From the NCBI GenBank assembly GCA_963845695.1, contig CAWJTQ010000002.1, forward strand, positions 434,001 through 498,000: a stretch of 64,000 nt of DNA. The letters are read 5' to 3'. The position numbers and the translations under genes were made by a program. How positions within the stretch are numbered: position 1 is the stretch's first letter; every line of letters starts with the position of its first letter. The notes under the pieces were generated by a model. That model was not told the DNA's origin, searched no databases, and saw only the letters and a program-made list of their open reading frames with translations. The DNA comes from CAWJTV01 sp963845695. GTDB taxonomy: Bacteria; Planctomycetota; Planctomycetia; Isosphaerales; Isosphaeraceae. This document shows positions 9,046 to 20,028 of the stretch, in pieces.

Positions 9046-10392
9046 TCATCGAGGAAGAGCGGCCGCCCTCGGCGCCATGGTACCGAGCCGTCGATTCGTC
9101 GGCGAGGTACTCCGGCCTGGCCTGGCCGGCGGACGGATCGCCTCCTCCGGTGAGGGCAACCCGCACTTCAGGAGCAACCGGGCCGCATGCACTCGGACTT
9201 CGTTGCTATTCTGCGGCCCGTTCGGCTTACGAAGCTGTGCGTGGAGGTCGTCGGAGAGTAAGTTGAGGATCACCGTTTCCGGCAAACCGAGCTTGCGGAC
9301 CTCGCGGACCCGCCACGCCACGGTTTTGCTGTAGATCCAGGCTTTGCTGCGGGCCCGCGCGAAACTCGCGGGGTCCATTTGGTAGTCGAACTTCCTGCAT
9401 AACTGATCGATCTCCATCCCGGCCTGATTGCCGAATCGGTTGACGGCCTCTTGGAGCTCCTGGTGGAACTGGACGCGCTCTTCGTACAGCTTCCGACGGT
9501 CCTCGGCCTCCTGCTCTTCGATCTGGTGAGCGCGCTCGGCCTTCTTTAGTGCGGCCTCCTCACGGAACTGGCGTTCGGACTCTTCCCGGGAAGGCAGCGG
9601 CGGCTCGGTGGGGAGCACGATCGGCGGGCTCGGCGGCGCAGGTGAGGGCGCCGATGGGACGCCCGGTTGGACTCCGGCCGCGGCGGTCTCGACTCGGGGC
9701 GGGTCCGTTGCCGGCCGGGTCGCCGCCGGCGAAGACTGAGCGATCGCGGCCGTCCGGGAAGCGGTCCCTCCGAAAGTCGTATCCGCCGGATCCGTGGTCG
9801 TCGGATCCGGGTCGTCAAACGGAGACCGCGCCGAATCCGCCGGCGCCTTCACAACCGCAACGGGCTCAAGCTCACGCGGCGAGGGCACCGGAGGAGAAAC
9901 CGCCGGACCGGCGGCGAGGGGCGAGGTTGACGTGACGCCGGCTGGCCGCGGCGCGGGCCCTTCGACCGGTTTCGTTGTCGTCGCGATGGCCTCCACTTTC
10001 GGCGTGTCAACTCCTGAGTGCCCCGCGGAGGGAGCGGGAGCCGCTACCGCAGTCCCTTGCGCCGGGACGGACGCCACCGAAGTCGAGGCCGGCGTGATGG
10101 GAGGTTCGGGCCGGATTGGACCCCGTTGATCGGCTTCCAGTCGCTTCTGCTCCTCCCATCGCTTCAGCATGTCCCTCGCAACCATCTCGGCTTCGGTGCG
10201 GACTCCCTCGCTGATGCGGTAATAGACCACACCGCCGATGAGCGTGAAGATCACGATCGCCCCCATCAACAACACCCAGGGCAACCGGGCCGTGCGATAC
10301 TGGACGACCACGACCGCTTGAGTCGGATCGGGTGTCTTGAGCACTTCGTCGATTCGCTCGACTTCGAGCAGGCTCTCAGGGATTTGACTCAT
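9046..10392 (-). CDS. Single-pass membrane protein with Pro/Ala/Thr-rich linker
   Basis: 448 residues from ATG 10392 (MSQIPESLLEVERIDEVL). One transmembrane segment (WVLLMGAIVIFTLIGGVVYY) lies near residues 50-70. A ~200-residue Pro/Ala/Ser/Thr-rich linker follows, then a charged helical stretch (ESERQFREEAALKKAERAHQIEEQE) and a compact C-terminal domain of ~130 residues. The layout, a cytoplasmic N-terminus with a disordered spacer leading to an external domain, is common in planctomycete envelope proteins. The upstream ATG at 10446 would add only 18 residues. I do not recognise the C-terminal domain. It lies between the phosphoesterase and the peptidase on the same strand. Confidence 0.65.
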   Translation of the reverse strand: MSQIPESLLEVERIDEVLKTPDPTQAVVVVQYRTARLPWVLLMGAIVIFTLIGGVVYYRISEGVRTEAEMVARDMLKRWEEQKRLEADQRGPIRPEPPITPASTSVASVPAQGTAVAAPAPSAGHSGVDTPKVEAIATTTKPVEGPAPRPAGVTSTSPLAAGPAVSPPVPSPRELEPVAVVKAPADSARSPFDDPDPTTTDPADTTFGGTASRTAAIAQSSPAATRPATDPPRVETAAAGVQPGVPSAPSPAPPSPPIVLPTEPPLPSREESERQFREEAALKKAERAHQIEEQEAEDRRKLYEERVQFHQELQEAVNRFGNQAGMEIDQLCRKFDYQMDPASFARARSKAWIYSKTVAWRVREVRKLGLPETVILNLLSDDLHAQLRKPNGPQNSNEVRVHAARLLLKCGLPSPEEAIRPPARPGRSTSPTNRRLGTMAPRAAALPR

Positions 10393-10617
10393 GGCAATTC
10401 GCTCACTCGCCCGAGGGTAGCCGACGCGGGGACCTGATCCTTCCACACGACTTGTCTGCCAATCCGATCGCGTTCCATTCGATCGGCGCAGACCGAGACC
10501 ATCCGAATTATCCTACCAGGATTATCGGATTTCCACACGCCCTTTGACCGGATCATCGGCCATCTGGTGGCTAAAACGGAACATGCCTTCTGATCCATAC
10601 CCATGTCCAGTGGCCGA

Positions 10618-11433
10618 TCAGCCCATGGCAGGCAGGGGCGGTGGCAGCACTGGATGGGGCCGTAGCTCGGGGTCTTCCATGGTCACGGGCTCTGTGCCAG
10701 TCTCGGCCTGAGCCATCGGCCAACCTTCCAGTCGGACTTCGCTCCCCTGGACCGCCACGAAGGGACAGGGCGGATAATCAATCCAGCTTCCGCTGTTCAG
10801 ATAATGGACGCCGTCGCGGACGGCGACCAGCGACAGGTGAGTGTGCCCGCAAGTGACGTACCGGAATCCCCGGCTCCGGGCGTATTCGATGGCCCGGCTC
10901 TCGACGAGCTGGCTATTCCGCTGCCATCGCTTCGAGATCCGCCGGATCCAGCGAGCCGCACGATGAGGCATGTACTTCTGGATGTAGTAGAAAATACCGC
11001 AGGCGATCTCGGTGAACCAGGGATAGGCCGTCGTGAACGTGTCGAACTGGTCCCCGTGGAGGATCAGGAGCCGGATCTGCTGGTTGTCGAAGACGTATTC
11101 GTCCAGGATCTCGACGCCGACGATATGGCTGATGATGTCGATGGGGCCGTCGTGGTTGCCGCGGACCCAGACCAGCCGGAAATCGTCGCGATCCGAGTTG
11201 CGCCGGATGATCTTCAGACAGGCGAAGTGTCGCTTCGTCAAGCGCTTGAAGTTCAGGTCGTCGAAGATATCCCCGTTGATCACCAGCTCGTGACAGTGCT
11301 GGACGGCCCAGGTCAGGAATTCTTCGAGCAGCTTGGCCTGGCAGACGTCGCTTCCCAGATGCAGGTCGCTGATCACGATGCAGTCGTAGTAAGGCTCGCC
11401 CTTGGTCTTGGATGGGTTCGGGGGAGTCTCCAT
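10618..11433 (-). CDS. LpxH-like metallophosphoesterase
   Basis: 271 residues with the full calcineurin-like set in order: SDLHLG, NGDIFDD, RGNHDG, LILHGDQFD and GHTHLS, all ligands for a dinuclear metal centre. Length and the spacing between motifs fit the UDP-2,3-diacylglucosamine diphosphatase (LpxH/YbbF) branch, which makes lipid X in lipid A synthesis. Related cytosolic phosphoesterases of this subgroup are not all LpxH, so the reaction is inferred. The C-terminal ~30 residues are Pro-rich and likely disordered. It lies 88 bp downstream of the helicase gene on the same strand. Confidence 0.8.
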   Translation of the reverse strand: METPPNPSKTKGEPYYDCIVISDLHLGSDVCQAKLLEEFLTWAVQHCHELVINGDIFDDLNFKRLTKRHFACLKIIRRNSDRDDFRLVWVRGNHDGPIDIISHIVGVEILDEYVFDNQQIRLLILHGDQFDTFTTAYPWFTEIACGIFYYIQKYMPHRAARWIRRISKRWQRNSQLVESRAIEYARSRGFRYVTCGHTHLSLVAVRDGVHYLNSGSWIDYPPCPFVAVQGSEVRLEGWPMAQAETGTEPVTMEDPELRPHPVLPPPLPAMG

Positions 11434-11521
11434 CGGTCGGCTCCGGTGATCTCGGACAGGGAGAAGGCAGACGAAGCGGTGTTGTCCGCCCCACGATCCT
11501 GGAATCCAGTCGCTCTCCCGG

Positions 11522-14500
11522 TCAGGTCGCCCCGGCAGGGACCGGCGGCCACCCGGCGTAGTACGCCATCCCGGGATAATCGCGGACGAACCCCAGTTCG
11601 ATCAGCCGGGCGGCCGCCGGGCTCTCCGCTGCGGGCACGCTATTATACAACTCGACCTTGAGGATGCGTCGAGCGGGTCCGGTTAAGGTCGTGAGAAGCT
11701 TCAGTGCGGAATCGATGTCGGCCTGGGAAGCCCAGGGGAGTCCGGTCAGGCGCTTGCCGTACGCTTCGACGATCAGAACGGGCCGTCCGTCGCGGATCGC
11801 CAGGGAATTCCCGGCACGCGCGGCAGGCGAGCGACTCCGCCGTCGAGCAGCTCCACGTCCAGGGGTGCGCCGCGCCGTACAGGTTCGCCGGATCAACCGT
11901 GGATACCAGGATCACGGGTGTCGCCGTTGCGGGCTGCGCCGAAAGCCGTGCCAACTCGGCGGCGGCCTCCTCGGTCGCATACTGGACCCCGGACAGGCCC
12001 TCGACGAAGTATCCACGCCGGAGCTCGCCACGCCACTCGGCGCGGGCCAGGATCGGAGCCAGGTCGCCCCAGGTCGGCGCTGAGCGATCGAGGGCAGCCA
12101 CTTCACGCGTCAGGACACCGTATCGCTCCAGCAGGACAGAGGCCCAGGCCAGGAGCCGGCCTTCGGCATCGTTCGTGGGATCGCCCAGCCGCGACCAACG
12201 ACCCTCGGGCTGGCTGGCGATCGATCGCCGCGGGCGGATCCGTAACGATCGCCCACTGCGAAGGTGTGATGCCGCCTCGGTCAAGGCCAGAAGCGTGGAA
12301 TCCGCGCCGGGCGCACCGGATCGAACCGGTCATTCGTCACCAGGCCTCGAAGCATCAGGCCGGACAGCGCGCGGCGCACCCGCGACGGCTCGAGGCCCGA
12401 GACCCGCGTCAGGTCGGCTGCGAAGCTCGCACCTCCCCGCTCCAGCAGCTCCAGAACCCGAGCCTCGTCGCTGGAGAGATCCCCGAGTTCGTGCGCGCCT
12501 TCGATCTGCCCCGGGAAATCTCGGAGGAAGAAGGCCACTCGCGGCTCGATGGTCGCGGGCTTCCGCTCATCCGAAGATTCGGCGCCAGGCCCGGGTTTCC
12601 CAACCCCGCCCTCAACCCGCCACAGCCAGGTCCCCCGGTTGAGCACCTCGTCGAGCCAGGCCGGACGGTAGCCCTCGACCCGCCTGGGTAAGACCTCGCT
12701 CTCCCAGAGCCGTGCCGGCATGGCGTAGCCCTGGAGCTGTTGCAGCACCGTCTCGACGAACGCCGGGCCCTCGCCACGGGTCGATGGATGAACGTGTTGC
12801 CATCGGAGCAGGAAGTCGGCGAAGGTCTCCGGCGAGACGGCCAGGCTCTCTCGCCGTCGCGCCGCGACGGTCGCGCGGCGGATCTCGGCCAGGTTGTCGC
12901 GCTCCGCCCATTGCGATTCCTCCGACCCGTCCGGCCCATCCAACCGGATCCCCTTCCCCTCCTCGGCCCAGCGTTCCAGCAGCTCGGTCGCCTCGGACGG
13001 GGAGATGGGATAGCGGGCCGTCAGGTCGGCCAGGCCGATCAGCGCATGAGTGCGCAAAAACCGCTCGACGATCGTCATGCGGGCGGCCTCGGCCGGCAGC
13101 GCGGGCGAACCTCCGTCCGGGCCGTGAGACAGTCCGCCCCAGCCCGCGGTAGGGAACGCGTCGCGATAAATCGACAGCTCTTCCGTCATAATCCATCGCG
13201 ATGGCTCGGCCGTGCCGACGAGCTCGATGAGGATGGCCCGGCCGGAGTTCTGCAGTTCCGCGAGGAAGGCGGTCATGGGACCGGAGAGTTCAGCCGCCGT
13301 CAGGTCACCGAGCCGTCGGAGGTGCTCGGACATCTCCTCCGGGGTGCGCGGGGGCTGGCCGAGCCGGCGGAGCCGGTTGTCCACGCGGCCGATCGCCTGG
13401 GGATCCAGCCAGTCGGAGAGGTCCCCGCCACGCAGCAAGGGGCCGAGCAGGTCCTCGTCGACCACCGACGTCGTCGGCTGCCGATCGCTGCGCTTCGGCT
13501 GGTCCCACTCGTACACGTGGGCCGCGGTGAAGGCGAAGATCAGCTCGGAGGTGAGCGGCGAGGGGATCTCCGCCTGTTGAACGGACCACACGGATCGATC
13601 CGTTCTGGATCGCGTCGAGGAACGCGCGGACCCGGGGTAGGTCGAGGTCATCGTCGAGGCATTCGCGGTACGTCTCCAACACGATCGGGAAATCGGGGAA
13701 CTGCCGCGCGACCTGCAACAGGTCCTTGGCGCGAAGGCGCTGGAGCCAGAGCGGCGTACGCTTCGCCGGATCGGGTCGAGGCATCAGCAGGGCCCGGGCC
13801 GCGTTCTGCCGGAACCGCAAGCCGAACAACGCAGTGTCCGGGAGCTCCTCGCGGATCAGATTCTCGGCCAGTTCGGCGGTCAAGCCGTCGAAGAGGTCCA
13901 GCGGCGGCTCGTCCAGCTTCGGCAGCCGGAAGAGCAGGCCGTTGTCGCCATGCAGGCAGGCGGGGGTCAGACCGAGCCGTCGGCGGATCCGACCGAGCAG
14001 GGCGAGCTTCAACCCGAGGTGCAGCGTGCCGCCGAACGGCGTGAGGACGGCCAGTCCGAGCTCACCGGACTGGTCGGGGAACGCTTCGATCAGGATCGTG
14101 CGATCGTCGGGCACGACGCCCGCCAACCGTTGCTGACGGGCGAGGAATTGCCGGATCATCCGCGCGGCCGTTGCCTCGAGCCGGCATTCGCTCTCCAGCC
14201 AGGGGAGTAAGTCGGGGTCGTCGAGACGTTCCGTCAGCTCGCGGGAGAGCACCCCAACCGCCTCGCCCAGCTCGGGCGAGCGTGAGGCCGCTTCCCCATG
14301 CCAGAAGGGCATCACGCCCGGATGGCCTTCCGCCTTGCCGACCACCACGCGATGAGCCTCGATGGCCTCGATCCGCCAGGCCGAGTTGCCCAGGATGAAC
14401 GTCTCGCCGACCCGTCGCTCGAACACGAATTCCTCGTCCAGCTCGCCCAGGCGCGGCCCTCCGTCTCCCAGATACACCGGGAACTGACCGGTATCGGGGA

Positions 14501-16043
14501 TCGTTCCTCCACCGACGAGGGCCAGATGCGCGGTTCCTGGCAGCGCCGCTAACCGGTTGTGGATCGGGTCCCAGGCGACTCGGGCGCGCAGGTCGCGGAG
14601 GCCCGGGGTCGGGAATCGCCCAGAGATCAGCCGGAGCACGCTCTCGAACGCCTCGGCCGTGACGTCGTGAAATGGATAGGCGCAACGGACCAGGTCGAAC
14701 AGCGCGGGGACGTCCCACGGCTCCATGGCCACGCACGCGACCACCTGCTGGGCCAGGACATCCAGGCATCCCCTCGGCACACGCAGGTACTCGATCTCCC
14801 CCTGGAGCATGGCGCGGCACAGGGCCGCCGATTCGAGCAGGTCGGCCGGGGTCTTGGCGAGCAGCCGCCCCCGGCTCACGCCGTGCACCACATGCCCCGC
14901 CCGGCCCACGCGCTGGAGCCCTCGCGACACGTTCCCCGGCGATTCCACCTGGCAAACCAGGTCGACCGCTCCCATGTCGATGCCCAGCTCCAGCGAGGCC
15001 GTCGCCACCACCGCCGCGAGCTCGCCGTTCTTCAGAGCTTCTTCCGTGGCCCGGCGCTCGTCCAGGCTCAGGCTCCCATGATGAGCCCGGAACGCGCGGA
15101 CCGCCTCGCCCTCCCCATCGGTGACGGCCAGCTCGTTGAGCCGGCTGGTCAGCTTTTCGACCGTCCTCCGATTATTGGTGAAGATGATCGTCGAGCGATG
15201 CGCGCGGACCAGTCCCGCCAGCTTGTCCTCGATCGCCGGCCAGATCATGCCGGCGCCCGGCAGCCGATCGGGGTTGGCCGGCCAGATGACGGACAGATCC
15301 AGGTCGCGCCGTCGGCCGGCATCGATGACGGTGACGGGCCGTGGTTCGAACGACGTCATGGTCTCAACTCGCCGGAGTCCGCCGAGATAGCGCGCGACTT
15401 CCTCCAGCGGCCGCTGAGTCGCCGACAGGCCGATCCTCACGAAACTCGCCGGATTGATGGCCTCGAGTCGCTCCAGCAGCAAAGCCAGGAACACCCCGCG
15501 CTTGTTGCCGCAGACCGCGTGGATCTCGTCGACGATCACGTGCGAAACCCCGCGGAGAATCCTTCTGGCCTGGCTGGTCAGCATCAGGTGGAGCGATTCG
15601 GGCGTGGTGATCAGGATGTCCGGCGGTTTGCGGACCATCCGCGCCCGCTCGGGGCTCGGTGTATCTCCGCTCCGGACCGCGACGCTCAGCGCGGGCAGAG
15701 GCGTGCCCATCGCCTTCGACCGGGCCAGGATGCCTTCCAGGGGAAACTGGAGGTTGCGCCAGACGTCCTGATTCAACGCCTTGAGCGGAGAGAGGTAAAG
15801 GATGCGGACGCCTTTCTCCAGCCGAGGAGTCCGCCAGAGGTGGTCGAGTGCGGCCAGGAACGCGGCCAGGGTCTTCCCCGACCCGGTCGGCGCCACAATC
15901 AGGGCATTCTGCCCCGAAGCGATCGCCGGCCAGCCCAGCCGCTGCGCAGGCGTCGGCTCGCCGAACTGCTCGCGGAACCACGACGCCACCGCCGGATGGA
16001 ACCGGTCGAGCACATCATCCGCACAATCGCTGGCTCGATCCAT
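11522..16043 (-). CDS. lhr: Lhr-type ATP-dependent DNA helicase, several frameshifts
   Basis: Reading the fragments together gives a protein of about 1500 residues starting at ATG 16043. The SF2 motor has Walker A APTGSGKT, DEIH box VDEIHAV, motif III SATQ and motif VI QRVGRAGH. The Lhr winged-helix and beta-barrel parts follow, then the C-terminal Lhr domain (EWRGELRRGYFVEGLSG). The frame breaks near 13605, 12288, 11870 and 11815, yet conserved Lhr sequence resumes each time up to the stop at 11522. That pattern fits sequencing indels or very recent damage, not an old pseudogene. Lhr is a 3'-5' helicase of DNA repair, here the large bacterial form. It starts the minus-strand run ending near 5265. 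Confidence 0.8.
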
Positions 16044-17412
16044 GGGGCAGAGGCACCTCTGGAACCGGGGACGTGTTCCGCGAGAAGTTTCACACCACTC
16101 GATTTTCCCTCACGCATCGTCGGCTCGCAAGGGATTCTCTATACAAGAGTTTACATGGCGAAGGATCGTGGCCAGAAGCATTCCCCAGGAGTCGCCGACC
16201 GCTGCGTTCCCGAATTCGCGCGGCAGAGGCTTCCCGGTGACTCCGGCGCCGGCAACTGGGTGCCAAGAGAATCGAGAGTCGTCGGCGATCACCACCGCAC
16301 CGTCTGGGGGCGGTGGCTTGGACCGATTCCGAGAGTCCCTACTCCGGACCGGCGGGACGTCCGGATCCGGCGTGGGTTCTGGGCGGGGCCGGCTGTGAGC
16401 CGGGCCGGACTTGCCGAGAATTGTGGCACAAAGTGGCACTCGGTGATCACTTTTGGCCGCGGCGCCCTCTCCGATCCCCATGGCCCCCAGCGAGTTCGGG
16501 CCGAGTCCCCAAATCGCTGTGCCGGGCCCGGCCGCAGACGGTCGCACATGGTCCATATTATTCAGTATGCCTCAGGTTTGATGATCCGTTAATGCACCTA
16601 TCGCGGATTCCGGGGCGTTTGGCTCCGGAACTCTCGGTCACAGAGGGAGATAAAAAAATCCAAAAATTCTGAACACTGGGCTACTCGAATGACCAAATTG
16701 GCCCCAACTGAGGGGGAAGCGGCGCGGGTCGGATCGTCGCACTCCCCAGGTTTCCCGCACCCGCCGCGCTGAGATCGGTGGTGCTCGACGAGGCGTCTCG
16801 GATTTTCTGGATCGGGTTGGGGTGATTGTGACGACGACGTTCCACTCCGACCGCCGGGTGGCCATCGATGGGACGGGGATTCCTTTAACGTGAACATCGG
16901 TCACGTTGGACAGGATCTGTCCCAGCTCGCCGTTATGCTCGGGTTGGATCGATCGGCGAACGTCGCGTGAGTGCGGGGCGTGGTCCGGTTTCTCATGCTC
17001 GGCGGTTGCCCGCATGAGGGCGAATGCGCAGCCCGGAGGGATCCCGACGGCCCCGGCGGGTGCTCGACACGAAGGTCGAGACCACGAAAATTGTGCCCAG
17101 CGATTTATTGACCGGTCCAGGTGACAGATGTATCCCGATGCGCGAGACGGGGTGATGGAGTGCTTCATTGGCGCGTGAGCAATCGGCATGCGATTACGGT
17201 CGCTGCGGGTCGATGATGCGCTCACGCGCCGTGGGACGTCCGAAGTCCTGATCTCGCGTCGCTGCACTCACCATGATCGCGAACCCAGCCGCCATTCCGG
17301 GGATGTCGTAATGCCCAGAGATGACACGGGAAAGGTGCTATGCCCCAGAGAATAAGGAGCCGATGACGAGGGCCCACCCTTGATTTCGTGTTAACATTGA
17401 GGTTAACTAACC
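16044..17412. other. Long non-coding or decayed stretch before the toxin-antitoxin genes
   Basis: About 1.37 kb with no frame that looks like a protein on either strand. Long antisense-looking frames here lack recognisable motifs and codon bias. The segment marks the boundary between the housekeeping run and the rearranged restriction locus, so missing hsdM sequence or decayed mobile DNA might once have been here; nothing I can read proves it. Confidence 0.45.
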
Positions 17413-17883
17413 ATGGGGAAGCATAGGGGAAGGGGTCAAGCCGAGACTCCCCCTCCAAGGCCACCGCGGCCACGACCGATCCACCACGGGGGTCCGGTTC
17501 GCGATGTCGTTTTCGCGGTTCGGAATGACGGATCGTCACCCGCGAAGGAGTTCCTGGAGAGTCTCTCAGTTTCGGATCAGGACAAATTCAACGCGCTCTT
17601 CATCTGGATGGCGGAGCGCGGCGAGATCCACAATACCGAGAAGTTTCGGTTCAACGTCGGCGAGGCGACCTGCAAAGTGGGCAATCGAAGTCAGACTTTT
17701 CCCATCGCAGAGTTCAAGATTCATTCGGGAAGTGGCCAACGAATCATGGCTTACCTTCAGGGCAGACAATGGGTCCTGACGCACGGCTTTCGCAAGGGCG
17801 AAAACCTGAACGTTCAAAAGAAGCGGGCCGAGCGGATTATCTGCGAGGATCTGGATGGCCAGAACCTTGCTCAGCACAGTTGA
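17413..17883 (+). CDS. HigB/RelE-type (phage Gp49-like) toxin
   Basis: 156 residues. The core, from about residue 29, has VRDVVFAV, then AEFKIHSGSGQRIMAYLQGRQWVLTHGFRKGEN. The WVLTHGF-K signature is that of the phage-derived Gp49-like HigB family, ribosome-dependent mRNA interferases of the RelE fold. The first ~28 residues are Pro/Arg-rich and may not be translated, so a start nearer 17490 is possible. It is followed after 13 bp by a HTH gene, the toxin-first order of HigBA modules. The pair lies directly before an hsdM tail, where the catalytic part of hsdM would be expected. Confidence 0.75.
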   Translation: MGKHRGRGQAETPPPRPPRPRPIHHGGPVRDVVFAVRNDGSSPAKEFLESLSVSDQDKFNALFIWMAERGEIHNTEKFRFNVGEATCKVGNRSQTFPIAEFKIHSGSGQRIMAYLQGRQWVLTHGFRKGENLNVQKKRAERIICEDLDGQNLAQHS

Positions 17884-17896
17884 AGGAGTTTTTTCC

Positions 17897-18274
17897 TTGG
17901 ACCTAATCGATCAAATCGCGGGTTCGCCGGAGAGGATGAGGGACTTCCAGCGCGAGCGCCTGGCGACGGAGATCACCGAAGTCATCTCGCGGATCATGGA
18001 TGACCAGGGCGTGAGCCGCGCCGAGCTGGCCTCGCGCCTGGGAAAGAGCCGGGCTTACGTGACGAAGATGCTGCGCTACGGGTCCAACCTGACCGTCCAT
18101 ACCATCGCCGATGTGTTCACGGCCTTGGGCCGAACGCCGCGCCTGGTCAACCGACCACTCTCCGTGTCGAGCCCGCCTCTGGTCGTCATGGAGAGACCGT
18201 GCGATTCCTCGAAGATGTCGGGAGCGGATCTCAGGAATGTTGGGAGCATGAAGAAAACCCGAAACCAGGCCTGA
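17897..18274 (+). CDS. XRE-family HTH antitoxin (HigA-like)
   Basis: About 125 residues. I choose TTG 17897 because GAAGGAG lies about 9 bp before it and because it leaves a clean 13-bp gap from the toxin; the ATG at 17855 inside the toxin gene is the alternative. The HTH core is QGVSRAELASRLGKSRAYVTKML, followed by TIADVFTALGRTPRLV. As in HigA antitoxins it should bind the toxin and repress the shared promoter. The C-terminal ~45 residues are unlike the core and may be altered by the rearrangement downstream. Stop and the following hsdM-tail ATG are only 6 bp apart. Confidence 0.75.
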   Translation: MDLIDQIAGSPERMRDFQRERLATEITEVISRIMDDQGVSRAELASRLGKSRAYVTKMLRYGSNLTVHTIADVFTALGRTPRLVNRPLSVSSPPLVVMERPCDSSKMSGADLRNVGSMKKTRNQA

Positions 18275-18280
18275 CCCCGA

Positions 18281-18893
18281 ATGGCCTGCGAATGGCCCGA
18301 GGGCTGGGCCTGCGACCTCGTACCCAAGCCCCTCATCGTCGCCCGCTTTTTTGCCAAGGAGCAAGACGCCACTACGAAGCTGGAGGCCGAGGTGGAAAGC
18401 GTCACCGCCCTCATTGCCGAGCTGGTGGAGGAACACGGTGGCGACGAGGGCGCCTTCTCCGAATTCGACAAGGTGAACAAGGCCAGCGTGACGGCCCGCC
18501 TGCGGGAGCTGGAGGGGCTTTTCGCATCCGACCAGGAGGCGAAGGACGAGGCGGCGTTGCTCAACCGCTGGCGGAAGCTCAGCAATGAAGAGGCCACCCT
18601 CAAGACGAAGCTCAAGGACGCCGAGGCCGATCTGGACGCCAGGGCATACGCGAAATACCCTACGCTCACCGAGGCCGAAGTCCAGGCTTTGGCGGTGGAT
18701 GACAAATGGCTCGCGGCGCTCGATGCGATGATCCACGGCGAGATGGACCGCATCAGCCAGGCGCTGACCCAGCGCGTCAAGGAGCTGGCGGATGCGGTAC
18801 GAATCCCCATTGCCGACGCTGACCGCCCGCGTCGCCGAGCTGGAGAGCCAGGTGAGCGGGCACCTGGAAAGGATGGGTTTCGCATGGAGCTGA
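18281..18893 (+). pseudogene. hsdM: Type I methyltransferase HsdM, C-terminal remnant
   Basis: About 200 residues that match only the helical C-terminal part of HsdM: VPKPLIVARFFAKEQ, a coiled-coil-like middle, and DDKWLAALDAMIHGEMDRIS. The AdoMet-binding and NPPF/Y catalytic region is absent from the window. Near 18797 a one-base shift is needed to read the natural end, YESPLPTLTARVAELESQ to HLERMGF, with stop at 18893. The following yhcG ATG (18884) overlaps that end by 10 bp. Without its catalytic domain this cannot methylate DNA. Either the gene was cut by rearrangement near the HigBA pair, or the missing part is an assembly join. Confidence 0.75.
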
Positions 18894-19896
18894 CACCCGC
18901 AAATACCTACGACGAACTCCTCCAGCGGATCGCGACGACACTGGAGACCGGCCGCGCGCAAGCGGTCCGGGCCGTCTCCGCCTACAACCTCGAAACCTAC
19001 TGGCGGGTCGGACGGGATCGTCGAGTTTGAACAGGGCGGCAAGGCCAAAGCCGAATACGGGGCCGGCCTTATCCCACGACTGGCCAAGGATTTAAGGCTC
19101 CGCCATGGGAGGGGTTTCAGCCTCAGCAATGTCAAAGCGATGCGGAAGTTCTACCTCGTCTACCCAAAAAGCCAGACGCCGTCTGGCTTTTTGAGCTGGT
19201 CCCATGTCGTCGAACTCCTCAAGATCGACGATCCCCTCGAACGCGCCTTCTATGAGAAGCAGAGGGTGATCGAGCGCTGGGCCGTTCGGGAGTTGCAGCG
19301 GCAGAGGGAAAGCGGCCTGTTCCTGCGCCTCGCCGCCAGCAAGGACAAGGCGGGCGTGCTTGCAGCTCGCCGCCCAGGGGCAGATCGTCGAACAACCCAT
19401 CGACCTGCTGCGCGAGCCATACATCTTCGAGTTCCTGAAGATTCCCGAAGTGGCCGCCCTCTCCGAAACCGAGCTCGAAACCCGGCTGTGCAATCACCTC
19501 CAGCAGTTCCGCCTCGAACTCGGCAAGGGCTTCACCTTCGTCGGCCGGCAGTATCGCGTCACCATCAACAACACTCACTACCACGTCGATCTCGTTTTTT
19601 ACCACCGCATCCTCCGCTGCTTCGTGCTGATCGACCTCAAGATCGACGATGTCCAGCACGGTGACATCGGCCAGATGAACCTCTATCTCGGCTACTTCGC
19701 CGCCGAGGAGAATGTCGAGGGGGATAACCCGCCGATCGGAATCATCCTGACCCGGCACAAGGATGAACTGCTCGTCGAGTACGCCACCTACGGCATGAAC
19801 AGCCAGCTTATCGTGCAGAAGTACCAGCTCTACCTGCCGAACCGCGAGGAACTGCGGCGAGAACTGGAGCTCACGCTGGCGGAGGTCAAGGAATGA
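18884..19896 (+). CDS. YhcG/DUF1016-family PD-(D/E)XK nuclease, two frameshifts
   Basis: About 337 codons from ATG 18884 (MELTPANTYDELLQRI). The N-terminal DUF1016 domain reads AVSAYNLETYWRVGR, then FSLSNVKAMRKFYLVYP. The C-terminal nuclease domain has RLELGKGFTFVGRQYRV, YHVDLVFYHRILRCFVLIDLK, with the D...DLK pair of the PD-(D/E)XK core. Frames must be joined near 19020 and 19360; sequence resumes exactly in register with the family each time. YhcG-type nucleases are frequent passengers inside type I restriction operons, between hsdM and hsdS as here. Role in defence is inferred. The stop overlaps the next ATG (ATGA at 19893). Confidence 0.8.
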
Positions 19897-20028
19897 ACAT
19901 GCCAGCGAAGCCCGGTTATAAGCAATCCGAGGTCGGCGTCACCCTCAATGCCCCAGATCACCAGCCGGGTCGCCGAGCTGGAGGCGAAAGTCGCCCGCCA
20001 TCTCGAAAGGATGGGGTTCCTGACATGA
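19893..20028 (+). pseudogene. Mosaic scar: hsdS-like start joined to a second hsdM tail
   Basis: From ATG 19893 the sequence reads KPGYKQSEVGV, as in the starts of HsdS target-recognition halves (compare 20363 and 21030). At about 19940 it switches. In another frame it then reads PQITSRVAELEAKVARHLERMGF and stops at 20028, which is the end of HsdM and close to the tail at 18815-18893. Thus an hsdS beginning is joined to the end of a different hsdM. The simplest history is recombination between two type I loci. The junction leaves the downstream gene coupled by ATGA. Confidence 0.6.

Noticed and set aside
12740..14044. 434-residue open frame on the plus strand
   Set aside because: Antisense shadow of the helicase gene.
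14559..16592. 677-residue open frame on the plus strand
   Set aside because: It is antisense to the Lhr helicase, has no motifs, and owes its length to GC-rich codon bias.
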